Part shown: piece by piece, positions 54,918 to 62,534 of the stretch
How positions within the stretch are numbered: position 1 is the stretch's first letter
How the letters are laid out: every line of letters starts with the position of its first letter
Assembly (NCBI RefSeq): GCF_022347285.1
Contig: NZ_JAKRND010000003.1
Location: 62,001 to 126,000 of the forward strand
Length of the DNA: 64,000 nucleotides
Source of the DNA: Corynebacterium sp. ACRPH
Lineage (GTDB): Bacteria > Actinomycetota > Actinomycetes > Mycobacteriales > Mycobacteriaceae
Reading direction: 5' to 3'
Position numbers and translations under genes: made by a program
The notes under the pieces: model-generated
Seen by the model: the letters and a program-made list of their open reading frames with translations, nothing else
What the model was told of the DNA's origin: nothing
Databases searched by the model: none

Positions 54918-56611
54918 TAGTTCACACACATCGGACCGTCGCCGCCGGCGTCGATCGGATCCTTTCGGTCGATGCCCTCGCCGGAGCCCGGCGTGCCGAC
55001 GGAGGCGGGCTTGTCAGAGTCGGAACCAGAGCCAGAGCCAGTAGTGTCGGTGCCGGTCTGGGCTGCGGAGGTGTCCTCGTCCGGGATGCCGTCGCCGTCG
55101 AGGTCCTTGATGCCCTCGGTGAGCGTGCCGACGTTCGGGTCGTCCGGCTTGGTCAGCGGGGCGGACTGCTCCAGGATGCCCGGGCCGGCGTAGGTGCCGG
55201 ACAGCGTGACGGAGAGCTCGTGTTCGTCCAGGGAGGAATCCTCCACCACGTTCAGCCCGCCCAGCTGCTTCGCCAGCGCGCGAGCCGCCGGATCGTCGGG
55301 GTTCTTGGCGTTCACCTGGGACTCGGAAATGCCCGTCTCGGCGTGGTTGCCGACCTTGCCCGCCTTGTAGCCGTAGTCTTTCGCCAGGTCCGACACTCGG
55401 GCGGCGAGACCGGGCGCCTCGGAGGCGTTAAAGACGTTGACCTTGTAGTCCTTGGCCTTGTAGTCGGTGATGTCGGCGGGCTTGTCGGAGGAAGTGCTTT
55501 CCTCGCCCGGCTTGTCGCCCAGCAGGTCCTCGAAGAACGCGTGGACCTGGTCGTTATCCACCGTCACGACGGATTCGCCGTAGTCGCCCGTGCCGTCGAT
55601 GCTGGTCACGGGGATGGTCTGGAAGCTCACGTCGCCGCCGGCCATGTTCTGCATCTGCGTGGCCAGGCCCATCACGTCCCAGCCACTGTCCAGCACCACG
55701 GAGCGCTGCACCGCGTCGTTGAGCTTGGACATGCTGCCCGGATCCGTCAGTGTCTTGGAGGAAAGCACCTTGTTGGCCAGGCTTGCCATGTAGGCCTGCT
55801 GGCGGGTGATGCGATCCAGGTCGCCGCGCGGCAGTTCGTGGCGCTGGCGGACGAAGCTCAGCGCATCCTGGCCGTTGAGGGTCTGGCGGCCCTTCTTGAA
55901 CTTCGCGCCGGACAGTGGCTCGTCGACCTTGTTCTTCAGGCACACGTCCACGCCGCCGACCGCGTCGGTGAGCAGCACGAAGCCCAGCAGGCCAACCTCG
56001 GCGTAGTGGTCGACGTTGATGCCGGTGAGATCCGCCACCGAGCTGATGAGCGCCTGGCGGCCGGCTTCGGTGGACTTCTGGTCGATGTCGGACTCGCTGT
56101 AGTTGCTGTTCTTCGCCAGCTCCTGGGACTTCTCGAACTTGGCGGTGCCGTACACGCCGTTGAGCTTCATGTTGCCGTTGTCAGGGGTGCTGACGTACGT
56201 GTCGCGGGGCAGCGACACCGCGGTCGCCGAAGAGCCATCGTTCGGGATGCGGATGAGGATCATCGTGTCCGTGTTCGTGGCTTCTTCGTCGCCCGCACGG
56301 AGCATGTCGATTTCCTTCTGGGACAGCGGTTTGCCCTTCGCATCCGTGCGGGAATCCACGCCCACCAGCAGAATGTCGGTCGCTCCATCCGGCTGGTTGC
56401 CGAGGTTCAGGTTGTCCGCCTGGGCCAGCCCACCGTTCAAGTTGCCGACCGCCACGTAGCCGATACCCATCACGACCAGCGCGAGTGCCGAGACCGCAGC
56501 CAGCACCCCGCGCGACCAGCCGGGGCCGATCTGCTTGGCTTCTACGCCACCGGGGGCTGCCTGGATACGCCGTGAATGGCGGCTTCTCTGATGCCCTGTC
56601 TGCTCTGTCAT
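54917..56611 (-). CDS. LytR-CpsA-Psr (LCP) family cell-wall glycopolymer ligase
   Basis: LCP enzymes attach arabinogalactan (via its rhamnose-containing linker) to peptidoglycan. The 564-aa product has a basic cytoplasmic tail, one membrane helix at about 35-57, and a catalytic LCP domain. Its conserved parts are DILLVGVDSRTDAKG, TDTMILIRIPNDG, AVSLPRDTYVSTPD, and the Arg-rich LSFVRQRHELPRGDLDRITRQ (here FVRQRHELPRGDLDRI). After an acidic linker, a LytR_C domain follows (VNVFNASEAPGLAARVSDLA), then a Ser/Thr/Gly/Asp-rich tail. It is divergent from rmlD, whose product makes the dTDP-rhamnose for that linker. Confidence 0.92.
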   Translation of the reverse strand: MTEQTGHQRSRHSRRIQAAPGGVEAKQIGPGWSRGVLAAVSALALVVMGIGYVAVGNLNGGLAQADNLNLGNQPDGATDILLVGVDSRTDAKGKPLSQKEIDMLRAGDEEATNTDTMILIRIPNDGSSATAVSLPRDTYVSTPDNGNMKLNGVYGTAKFEKSQELAKNSNYSESDIDQKSTEAGRQALISSVADLTGINVDHYAEVGLLGFVLLTDAVGGVDVCLKNKVDEPLSGAKFKKGRQTLNGQDALSFVRQRHELPRGDLDRITRQQAYMASLANKVLSSKTLTDPGSMSKLNDAVQRSVVLDSGWDVMGLATQMQNMAGGDVSFQTIPVTSIDGTGDYGESVVTVDNDQVHAFFEDLLGDKPGEESTSSDKPADITDYKAKDYKVNVFNASEAPGLAARVSDLAKDYGYKAGKVGNHAETGISESQVNAKNPDDPAARALAKQLGGLNVVEDSSLDEHELSVTLSGTYAGPGILEQSAPLTKPDDPNVGTLTEGIKDLDGDGIPDEDTSAAQTGTDTTGSGSGSDSDKPASVGTPGSGEGIDRKDPIDAGGDGPMCVN

Positions 56612-56658
56612 TATTCACACTTTAGCGGCAAAGATGCCGCTGGTGTAGTACTGATTTT

Positions 56659-57483
56659 ATGAGTGTTTTGGTTTTCGGAGCTTCCGGTCAGGTAGGCCGA
56701 GCCCTGCTGCGCCTCCGCCCCGACTTTGTGCCGGTAGGGCGCGCGCACGCGGACCTCGCCGTTGCGGGATCTGTGGATTCTTTCTTATTGACGCCGCCGT
56801 CTGACGTGGAAGCCATCGTCAACCTCGCTGCATTCACAGCCGTGGACGCTGCCGAGAAGCCTGAGAACGCGGGCGTGGTGCACCAAGTAAATGCGGTAGC
56901 CCCGGGGAGGATGGCCTCCTGGGCCGAGGTGCACGGGGTGCCGATGTGGCACGTCTCCACTGACTACGTTTTCTCCGGGAATCTGCCGGTGGGCTGCGAA
57001 AATCCGGTTGACGGCCAGCCCGGCCCGCTGAACGCCTACGGGCGCAGCAAGCTGGAGGGGGAGCGGCGGGTGCTGAACCTCGGCGGGCACGTGGTCCGCA
57101 CGGGGTGGGTTTACGACGCGACTGGGCGCAACTTTGCCACGACCATGGCGCGCCTGGCACGGGCGGGCGTGAACCCCGCGGTAGTGGACGACCAATACGG
57201 CCGGCCCACCCACGCCGACGTGCTGGCGGCGGAACTGGCGGCGATGGTGGACGGGCGGCAATCTCCGGCGATCAGCCACGTGACCGGTTCCGGGCCGCTG
57301 ACCACATGGTGCGGCTTCGCCCGCGAGATCTTCGCCACACTGGGGTGTGATCCGGCACGGGTAAAGGCCATTCCGAGCAGCGAGTATCCCACTCCCGCGC
57401 GCCGGCCCCGCAACAGTGCCCTGCAAATTCCGGCGACCGGCCTGCCCGCGTGGCGGGATAGTTTGCGGGCTGCCCTGGGGTAA
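56659..57483 (+). CDS. rmlD: dTDP-4-dehydrorhamnose reductase
   Basis: RmlD performs the last step of dTDP-L-rhamnose synthesis. The 274-aa SDR-type protein has VLVFGASGQVGRALLRL, AFTAVDAAEKPENA and WHVSTDYVFSGNLP. It also has the catalytic Tyr-x3-Lys in NAYGRSKLEGERRVL and a C-terminal RPRNSALQIPATGLPAWRD. TAGTAC upstream of the ATG (56659) at 7 nt suggests leaderless transcription. The rmlABC genes are not in the window. wbbL follows after 11 nt, using the product as sugar donor. Confidence 0.93.
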   Translation: MSVLVFGASGQVGRALLRLRPDFVPVGRAHADLAVAGSVDSFLLTPPSDVEAIVNLAAFTAVDAAEKPENAGVVHQVNAVAPGRMASWAEVHGVPMWHVSTDYVFSGNLPVGCENPVDGQPGPLNAYGRSKLEGERRVLNLGGHVVRTGWVYDATGRNFATTMARLARAGVNPAVVDDQYGRPTHADVLAAELAAMVDGRQSPAISHVTGSGPLTTWCGFAREIFATLGCDPARVKAIPSSEYPTPARRPRNSALQIPATGLPAWRDSLRAALG

Positions 57484-57486
57484 CCT
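57481..57486 (+). promoter_or_regulatory. possible internal -10 hexamer for wbbL
   Basis: TAACCT overlaps the rmlD stop codon and ends 8 nt before the wbbL ATG (57495). No ribosome-binding site is evident for that start. Confidence 0.35.
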
Positions 57487-57494
57487 CAACGGCC

Positions 57495-58364
57495 ATGACA
57501 GAGGCACCCATCGCGATTATCACCGTGACCTATTCACCGGGGGAGTACCTAAACAAGTTCCTGGACTCGGTGCCAACCAACGCGCGGGTCGTCATGGTGG
57601 ACAACGGGTCCACGGACGGAGCTCCCGAGGCGGCCGCGGAGGCCGGGCGTGCGGAGCTGATCTACAGCGGGGGCAACGTCGGCTACGGGGCTGGCATGAA
57701 CCTCGGCGCCCGCCACCTGCGCGCGGCCCGCGAAGCTGGAGAGATCAACCCGGACTACCTGGTGATCTCCAACCCGGACGTCGTGTTTAGCGAAGATGCG
57801 ATAGAGGAACTATTGGAGGCGGCGCGGCGTCACCCTCGAGCAGGAGCGCTGGGCCCCCGCATCGTAGAGGCAGACGGCAGCGCCTACCCATCCGCCCGCG
57901 CGGTGCCGCAACTCGGCTCCGGCATCGGGCATGCGCTGCTGGGCAAGATCTGGCCGACCAATCCCTGGACCAAGCGCTACCTGGACGACGAAGACATGGT
58001 CAGCGAGCGGACCGCAGGCTGGCTGAGCGGCTCCTGCCTGCTGCTGCGCTGGGATGCCTTCGAGGCCCTGGGCGGGTTCGACGAGCGTTACTTCATGTAT
58101 ATGGAAGACGTGGACCTGGGCGACCGGCTGGGGCGCGCGGGGTGGCTGAACGTTTTTGTTCCGAGCGCGCAGATTCGGCACGCCAAGGGGCACGTGGCGG
58201 GCAAGCATCCGGACGTGGTGCTCAAGGCGCACCATGACAGCGCCTACCGCTTCCAGGCTGACCGGTTGCCAGGGTGGCGCTACCTCCCGGTGCGCATGGT
58301 TCTGAAGGCGGGGCTGAAGATCCGCGAGAAGATTGCAATTGCGGCAGCGCACGGCGTGGGTTGA
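57495..58364 (+). CDS. wbbL: rhamnosyltransferase (GT2, WbbL-type)
   Basis: WbbL transfers rhamnose from dTDP-Rha to GlcNAc-PP-decaprenol, making the linker between peptidoglycan and arabinogalactan. The 289-aa GT2 protein has AIITVTYSPGEYLNKFLDS, VMVDNGSTDGAPEAAA and GGNVGYGAGMNLGARHL. DYLVISNPDVVF (metal-binding DxD region as NPD) and MYMEDVDLGDRLGRAGW, the base-carrying ED motif, complete it. A C-terminal amphipathic helix may bind membrane. It is probably essential, as in mycobacteria. The gene order rmlD-wbbL-manB matches M. tuberculosis Rv3266c-Rv3264c. Confidence 0.93.
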   Translation: MTEAPIAIITVTYSPGEYLNKFLDSVPTNARVVMVDNGSTDGAPEAAAEAGRAELIYSGGNVGYGAGMNLGARHLRAAREAGEINPDYLVISNPDVVFSEDAIEELLEAARRHPRAGALGPRIVEADGSAYPSARAVPQLGSGIGHALLGKIWPTNPWTKRYLDDEDMVSERTAGWLSGSCLLLRWDAFEALGGFDERYFMYMEDVDLGDRLGRAGWLNVFVPSAQIRHAKGHVAGKHPDVVLKAHHDSAYRFQADRLPGWRYLPVRMVLKAGLKIREKIAIAAAHGVG

Positions 58365-58439
58365 ACGCCGCGGCAAAAACAGTGACTAGTGTGTGAAAAC
58401 CAATAGCAAAAAGCAGTAAGGAACAGAAAGGCCAAAGAA

Positions 58440-59522
58440 GTGGTAGATCTCGCAGCCACGACCGACGCAGTGATCCTCGTCGGAGGCAAGGGCACCCGAC
58501 TGCGCCCCCTGACTAACTCCATCCCGAAGCCAATGCTGCCGGTGGCCGGTGCACCATTCCTGGAGCACCTGCTGGCCCGCATCAAAGCCGCCGGGATGAC
58601 GCACGTGGTTCTCGGCACCTCGTTCAAGGCCGAGGTCTTCGAAGAGCACTTCGGCGACGGCAGCCACCTGGGCCTGGAAATCGAGTACGTGGTGGAGGAG
58701 GAGCCGCTGGGCACCGGCGGCGGTATCCGCAACGTGCTGGACCACCTGCGCTACGACCGCGCGATGGTTTTCAACGGCGACGTGCTGGGCGGGACGGATC
58801 TGAATGCCGTGTTGAAGACCCACGTGGAGCAGGAGGCCGACGTGACGCTGCACCTGCTGCGCGTCTCCGACCCCCGCGCCTTCGGCTGCGTGCCGACGGA
58901 CGCCGAAGGCCGCGTGAGCGCGTTCCTGGAGAAGACGGAGGATCCGCCGACGGACCAGATCAACGCCGGCAGCTACGTGTTCAACCGCTCCGTGATCGAG
59001 AAGATCCCCGCCGGCCGCCCGGTGAGCGTGGAGCGCGAGATCTTCCCGGCCCTGCTGGAATCCGGAGCCCGCGTGTTCGGCCACGTGGACCAGTCTTACT
59101 GGCGCGACATGGGTACGCCGGCGGACTTCGTGCGCGGGTCCTCGGACCTGGTGCGCGGCATCGCCCCCTCACCGTTGCTCGATGGACGCCACGGGGAGAG
59201 CCTGGTGGACGAGTCCAGCGCCATCGCCGGGGGTGCACTGCTGCTGGGCGGCACCGTGATCGGCCGCGGCGTGGAGATCGGCGGCGGGGCGCGCGTGGAG
59301 GAATCCGTGGTCTTCGATGGCGTGCAGATCGAGGCGGGCGCGACTGTGGAGCGCTGCGTGATCGCCGCCGGCGTGCGCATCGGTGCGCGGGCGCACCTGG
59401 TGGACTGCGTGATCGGAGAGGGGGCCGTCATCGGTGCCCGCTGCGAGCTGCGCGACGGCCTGCGCGTGTGGCCGGGAGTGAGTTTGCCGGACGGTGGCGT
59501 GCGCTTTTCCTCCGACATCTAG
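58440..59522 (+). CDS. mannose-1-phosphate guanylyltransferase (GDP-mannose pyrophosphorylase, ManB/Rv3264-type)
   Basis: The enzyme makes GDP-mannose for lipomannan, PIMs and glycoproteins. The 360-aa product starts with GTG after GGAACAGAAAGG. The nucleotidyltransferase domain has VILVGGKGTRLRPLTN, IPKPMLPVAGAPFLEHLL, MVFNGDVLGGTDL (metal Asp) and SYVFNRSVIEKIPAG. The C-terminal left-handed beta-helix consists of hexapeptide repeats, from SAIAGGALLLGGTVIGRGV to GAVIGARCELRDGLRV. Position between wbbL and whiB2 is the mycobacterial one. Use with glucose-1-P cannot be ruled out by sequence alone, but context favours mannose. Confidence 0.88.
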   Translation: MVDLAATTDAVILVGGKGTRLRPLTNSIPKPMLPVAGAPFLEHLLARIKAAGMTHVVLGTSFKAEVFEEHFGDGSHLGLEIEYVVEEEPLGTGGGIRNVLDHLRYDRAMVFNGDVLGGTDLNAVLKTHVEQEADVTLHLLRVSDPRAFGCVPTDAEGRVSAFLEKTEDPPTDQINAGSYVFNRSVIEKIPAGRPVSVEREIFPALLESGARVFGHVDQSYWRDMGTPADFVRGSSDLVRGIAPSPLLDGRHGESLVDESSAIAGGALLLGGTVIGRGVEIGGGARVEESVVFDGVQIEAGATVERCVIAAGVRIGARAHLVDCVIGEGAVIGARCELRDGLRVWPGVSLPDGGVRFSSDI

Positions 59523-59575
59523 CGTTTTTCGCCGTCCGAGGAAAAATTTAGACAAATTTCACTACATCTAGTGTG

Positions 59576-59596
59576 TCCTGAACTAAAGGTTCAGGA
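59576..59596. other. 8-bp hairpin upstream of whiB2
   Basis: TCCTGAAC and GTTCAGGA pair perfectly around TAAAG. No T-run follows on the plus strand, so it is more likely an operator or RNA element than a terminator of the preceding gene. Confidence 0.45.
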
Positions 59597-59603
59597 AAAT
59601 GTC

Positions 59604-59648
59604 CATATGTTGTGGTTTTAGGTAGCGTTCCGTGCATACGTTGTGGTT
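59604..59648 (+). repeat. direct repeat CATAYGTTGTGGTT x2, 31 bp apart
   Basis: The 14-mers at 59604-59617 and 59635-59648 differ at one base (T/C). The 31-bp period is three helical turns, so proteins bound to both would be on the same face. Candidate binding sites for a whiB2 regulator. Confidence 0.5.
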
Positions 59649-59737
59649 GCGTTAGAGCCTATTTTCTCAGGAGGCTGTGGCTGTAGGGGCGCTAGTGACT
59701 GATGTGACTGAAGTGGTTTGAGGGAATTTCCCAAAGC

Positions 59738-59768
59738 TTGACGCGGTGTAATTACCAGTGTGTAATCT
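59738..59768 (+). promoter_or_regulatory. putative whiB2 promoter TTGACG-N19-TAATCT
   Basis: TTGACG (59738-59743) and TAATCT (59763-59768, preceded by TG) form a plausible SigA promoter with a long 19-bp spacer. The transcript would have a leader of about 45 nt ending in GAGGAG before the GTG. Confidence 0.45.
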
Positions 59769-59819
59769 TCAGTAGACCAACAAAGTCAGGCATCAGATGC
59801 ATCAGATGAGGAGACCTCC

Positions 59820-60185
59820 GTGGACAAGTCAGTAGACACCGCCCTTCGTGGCCACTTTGCTGACGGTTCCTCGGCGGTAGAGCAGGAGGCGAACGTGGAC
59901 AATGAAGCTCGCCAGAAGAACCTCTTTGATCTGACGCAGGACTTCGATCTGCTTTTCGATGCCGTGGAGCAGGACTGGCAAGAGCAGGCGCTGTGCGCGC
60001 AAACCGACCCGGAGGCGTTCTTCCCGGAGAAGGGTGGCTCCACCCGCGAGGCCAAGCGCATCTGCCAGGCCTGCGGCGTGCGCGACGAGTGCCTGGAATA
60101 TGCATTGGAGCACGACGAGCGCTTCGGTATCTGGGGTGGACTCTCCGAGCGTGAGCGGCGCCGCCTAAAGAAGCGAATCGGCTAG
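59820..60185 (+). CDS. whcD: WhiB2/WhcD family iron-sulfur transcription factor
   Basis: WhiB2-type proteins bind a 4Fe-4S cluster and partner with WhiA or sigma factors to control septation and division genes. The 121-aa product has Cys ligands in EQALCAQTD and in RICQACGVRDECLEYAL (the C-x2-C-x5-C motif), followed by the G(V/I)WGG turn in GIWGGLSERERRRLKK and a basic DNA-binding tail. The GTG at 59820 follows GAGGAG. The N-terminal 50 residues are longer than the minimal Wbl fold. Location between the GDP-mannose pyrophosphorylase and DUF3499-pmmA is that of mycobacterial whiB2 and C. glutamicum whcD. Confidence 0.93.
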   Translation: MDKSVDTALRGHFADGSSAVEQEANVDNEARQKNLFDLTQDFDLLFDAVEQDWQEQALCAQTDPEAFFPEKGGSTREAKRICQACGVRDECLEYALEHDERFGIWGGLSERERRRLKKRIG

Positions 60186-60638
60186 CTAAAGCCGGGGGTC
60201 GATCTGAGTGGGGGAAACGTTCAGGTAGCAGGCCACCAGGCGCACAATGATCATCCGCAGGATGTCCTGCAGCTCCCGCGCAGAAGCTGCGCGGGCCTCC
60301 ACCGGGCGGCGGAAAATGATGATGCGCGGCCGGGTAGGGGTGCCCGTGTTGTCCACGCCAGCGGTGACCAGCCGACCCAGCGGAACCTGACCATCGGCGA
60401 CCACATCCTCCGGCCACTGCCGGTAACCCGTGCTTAGCCGCATGCGCGGCACGACATCGACGGCGACATCGAGGCTGGACAGTTCGGCGTCAAAACGCTC
60501 CAAAATAGGCTCGAACGCATCCAGAACCGCATCGTCAAAGCGCTCCGAACGCGACTTATTCCGCGGCACCTCCGGCAGCAAGATGCCCCGGATGCCCCTG
60601 CCGCGGGGATCCTGCCTCATGCGCGCGTCCTGCTTCAT
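60186..60638 (-). CDS. metallopeptidase-family (Rv3259-like) protein lacking the HExxH site
   Basis: The 150-aa product matches the actinobacterial 'metallopeptidase family' (DUF2010/zincin-like) seen next to whiB2. It has a basic Arg/Gly N-terminus (RGRGIRGILLPEVP), SERFDDAVLDAFEPI, IIIFRRPVEARAA and a C-terminal helix. Where active relatives have HEIAHHFG-type zinc ligands, this protein reads MIIVRLVACYLNVSPTQIDP, with no HExxH. It is therefore unlikely to be a zinc protease; the mycobacterial counterpart is, from memory, similarly degenerate. Start ATG 60638 is supported by TAAGAT 8 nt upstream. Convergent with whiB2 without any gap. Confidence 0.78.
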   Translation of the reverse strand: MKQDARMRQDPRGRGIRGILLPEVPRNKSRSERFDDAVLDAFEPILERFDAELSSLDVAVDVVPRMRLSTGYRQWPEDVVADGQVPLGRLVTAGVDNTGTPTRPRIIIFRRPVEARAASARELQDILRMIIVRLVACYLNVSPTQIDPRL

Positions 60639-60646
60639 AGGAACAC

Positions 60647-60652
60647 ATCTTA
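60647..60652 (-). promoter_or_regulatory. -10 hexamer of a leaderless promoter for the 60638 gene
   Basis: On the minus strand TAAGAT is followed by 8 nt and the ATG at 60638. Upstream open frame to 60788 would start before the promoter. Confidence 0.45.
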
Positions 60653-60707
60653 ACCGCGCTGCGGCGACATGCCACGAGGGCACGCTCGAAAGCCAGGGTA
60701 AAAGGGC

Positions 60708-60713
60708 TACACT
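60708..60713 (+). promoter_or_regulatory. -10 hexamer of a leaderless promoter for DUF3499
   Basis: TACACT lies 7 nt before the GTG at 60721. The alternative ATG at 60715 starts within 2 nt of the hexamer, so the GTG is the better start. Confidence 0.45.
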
Positions 60714-60720
60714 AATGCGC

Positions 60721-61134
60721 GTGACTTTTATCCGACAATGCTCTCGCCCCGGCTGCGGCAAGCCTGCCGTCGCCACGCTGGAGTTCAACTATGCAGAGCA
60801 GCTGGCCATCGTGGGGCCGCTGAGCGTTAGCGGAAACCCTCACAGGTGGGATCTGTGCGAAAGCCACGCCCGCCGCACCACTGTGCCGCAGGGCTGGACG
60901 TTGGAGTTCGCCGACGAACCCGCGGCCACCGAAGCTGACGAAGAAGACTTGATGGCGCTGGCCGAGGCCGTGCAGCAGGCCGCCGAGCACGAGAAGCAGG
61001 AGCAGGCGCAACCCGCCCCCCGGCTCTACCGGCGCTCGGAGATCCCCGAAGCCACGCCGCACCATCCATCCATGAAGAACCTGCCCCGGTCCACGCCGCG
61101 CCGCCACCTGCGCGCGGTCCGCGACCAGCACTAG
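60721..61134 (+). CDS. DUF3499 protein
   Basis: The 137-aa product begins with a zinc-ribbon-like segment (FIRQCSRPGCGKPAVATL, then WDLCESHARRT) that carries four potential metal ligands (three Cys and one His). PQGWTLEF follows, then an acidic helix and a basic Pro/Arg C-terminal tail (STPRRHLRAVRDQH). This is the pattern of the actinobacterial DUF3499 family found between whiB2 and the phosphomannomutase gene. Function unknown; the basic tail and zinc ribbon could suit nucleic-acid binding. The phosphomannomutase starts 14 nt downstream. Confidence 0.85.
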   Translation: MTFIRQCSRPGCGKPAVATLEFNYAEQLAIVGPLSVSGNPHRWDLCESHARRTTVPQGWTLEFADEPAATEADEEDLMALAEAVQQAAEHEKQEQAQPAPRLYRRSEIPEATPHHPSMKNLPRSTPRRHLRAVRDQH

Positions 61135-61148
61135 CGAAAGGAAACCCC

Positions 61149-62525
61149 ATGGCTACCCATTCCCCCAAAGACGTAGCAGCGGCCATCAAGGCCTATGACG
61201 TCCGTGGAGTTGTCGGCGAGGGCGCCGGATTCCTCAACGAGGAGTTCGTGCGCGACGTGGCTGCCTCCTTCGCCCGCCTGATGCGCGAAGAGGGCGCGGA
61301 GACGATCGTCATCGGCCACGACATGCGCGACAGCTCCCCGAGCCTGGCCGCCGCCTTCGCGGAAGGCGTGAACGCGCAGGGGTTGGACACCATCACCCTG
61401 GGACTCACCAGCACCGACGAGCTATACTACGCCAGCGGCGTGAAGGAATGCCCGGGCGCCATGTTCACCGCCTCCCACAACCCGGCGAAGTATAACGGCA
61501 TCAAGCTCTGCCGCGCCGGCGCCCGCCCGGTGGGGCAGGATTCCGGCCTGGACCGCATCTCGAACGAATTGGTCGAGGGCATCCCCGCCTACGACGGCGA
61601 GCCCGGCACCAATACCACCGAGGACGTGCTGGAAGGCTACGCCGAATACCTGAACAACCTGGTGCCGCTGAACATCCACCCCCTGAAGGTCGCGGTGGAC
61701 GCGGGCAACGGCATGGGCGGGCTGACCGTTCCCGCCGTGCTGAAGCAGGACTCGCTGGAGATCTTCGACCTCTACTTCGAGCTCGACGGCAACTTCCCGA
61801 ACCACGAGGCCAATCCGCTGGATCCGAAGAACCTGGTGGATCTGCAGAAGTTCACCGTGGACAAGGGCGCGGACCTCGGCATCGCCTTCGACGGCGACGC
61901 AGACCGCTGCTTCATCGTGGACGAGCTGGGCGAGGCCGTTTCTCCCTCCACCATCTGCGCCATGATCGCCGAGCGCTACCTGGACGAGCAGCCGGGCGCG
62001 ACGATCATCCACAACCTGATCACCTCCAAGTCCGTACGCGAACTGGTGGAGGCCAAGGGCGGCAAGCCGGTGCGCACCCGCGTGGGCCACTCCTTCATCA
62101 AGGCGCAGATGGCCAAGGAAGGCGCTGTCTTCGGCGGCGAGCACTCCGCGCACTACTACTTCAGCGACTTCTTCAACGCGGACTCCGGCATGCTGGCCGC
62201 CCTGCACGTGCTGGCGACCCTCGGCGGGCAGGACAAGCCGCTCTCCGAACTGAAGCGCGCCTACGAGACCTACCGTGCCTCCGGGGAAATCAACTCCGAG
62301 GTAGCCGACCAGGCGGGACGCACCGAGGCTGTGGTGGAGGCCTTCGCCGACCGCACCGCATCCGTCGACCGGCTGGACGGCGTGACCATCGAGCTGCAGG
62401 ACGGCTCGTGGTTGAACGTGAGGGCGTCAAACACCGAACCGCTGCTGCGCCTCAACGTCGAGGCGCGCGACGACGAGGGAGTGCAGGCCATCGTCGACGA
62501 AGCTCTCGCCGTGATCCGGGCTTAG
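61149..62525 (+). CDS. manB: phosphomannomutase
   Basis: The enzyme interconverts mannose-6-phosphate and mannose-1-phosphate, between ManA and the GDP-mannose pyrophosphorylase. The 458-aa hexomutase has IKAYDVRGVVGEGAGF, the phosphoserine loop AMFTASHNPAKYNGIKLC and the metal loop LGIAFDGDADRCFIVDE. The sugar-binding GGEHSAHYYFSDFF and the C-terminal phosphate loop NVRASNTEPLLRLNVE follow. AAAGGA precedes the ATG. In M. tuberculosis the orthologue is named pmmA/manB (Rv3257c). One copy of the dispersed octamer (62423) yields a TCA serine codon inside the phosphate loop. Confidence 0.93.
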   Translation: MATHSPKDVAAAIKAYDVRGVVGEGAGFLNEEFVRDVAASFARLMREEGAETIVIGHDMRDSSPSLAAAFAEGVNAQGLDTITLGLTSTDELYYASGVKECPGAMFTASHNPAKYNGIKLCRAGARPVGQDSGLDRISNELVEGIPAYDGEPGTNTTEDVLEGYAEYLNNLVPLNIHPLKVAVDAGNGMGGLTVPAVLKQDSLEIFDLYFELDGNFPNHEANPLDPKNLVDLQKFTVDKGADLGIAFDGDADRCFIVDELGEAVSPSTICAMIAERYLDEQPGATIIHNLITSKSVRELVEAKGGKPVRTRVGHSFIKAQMAKEGAVFGGEHSAHYYFSDFFNADSGMLAALHVLATLGGQDKPLSELKRAYETYRASGEINSEVADQAGRTEAVVEAFADRTASVDRLDGVTIELQDGSWLNVRASNTEPLLRLNVEARDDEGVQAIVDEALAVIRA

Positions 62526-62534
62526 GAGGCACAT

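Larger units (their letters stand above)
59523..59819. other. regulatory spacer upstream of whiB2
   Basis: This 297-bp stretch carries no gene. It holds an AT-rich weak hairpin after the manB stop, a perfect 8-bp hairpin at 59576-59596, and a pair of direct repeats. It also holds the short palindrome GGGAA-T-TTCCC (59712-59722) and a promoter at 59738-59768. Long upstream regions are usual for whiB genes. Confidence 0.6.

Noticed and set aside
55220..56575. Plus-strand frame opposite the LCP gene
   Set aside because: Composition of His, Val, Ala, Gly and Arg typical of antisense frames; the LCP gene carries all family motifs.
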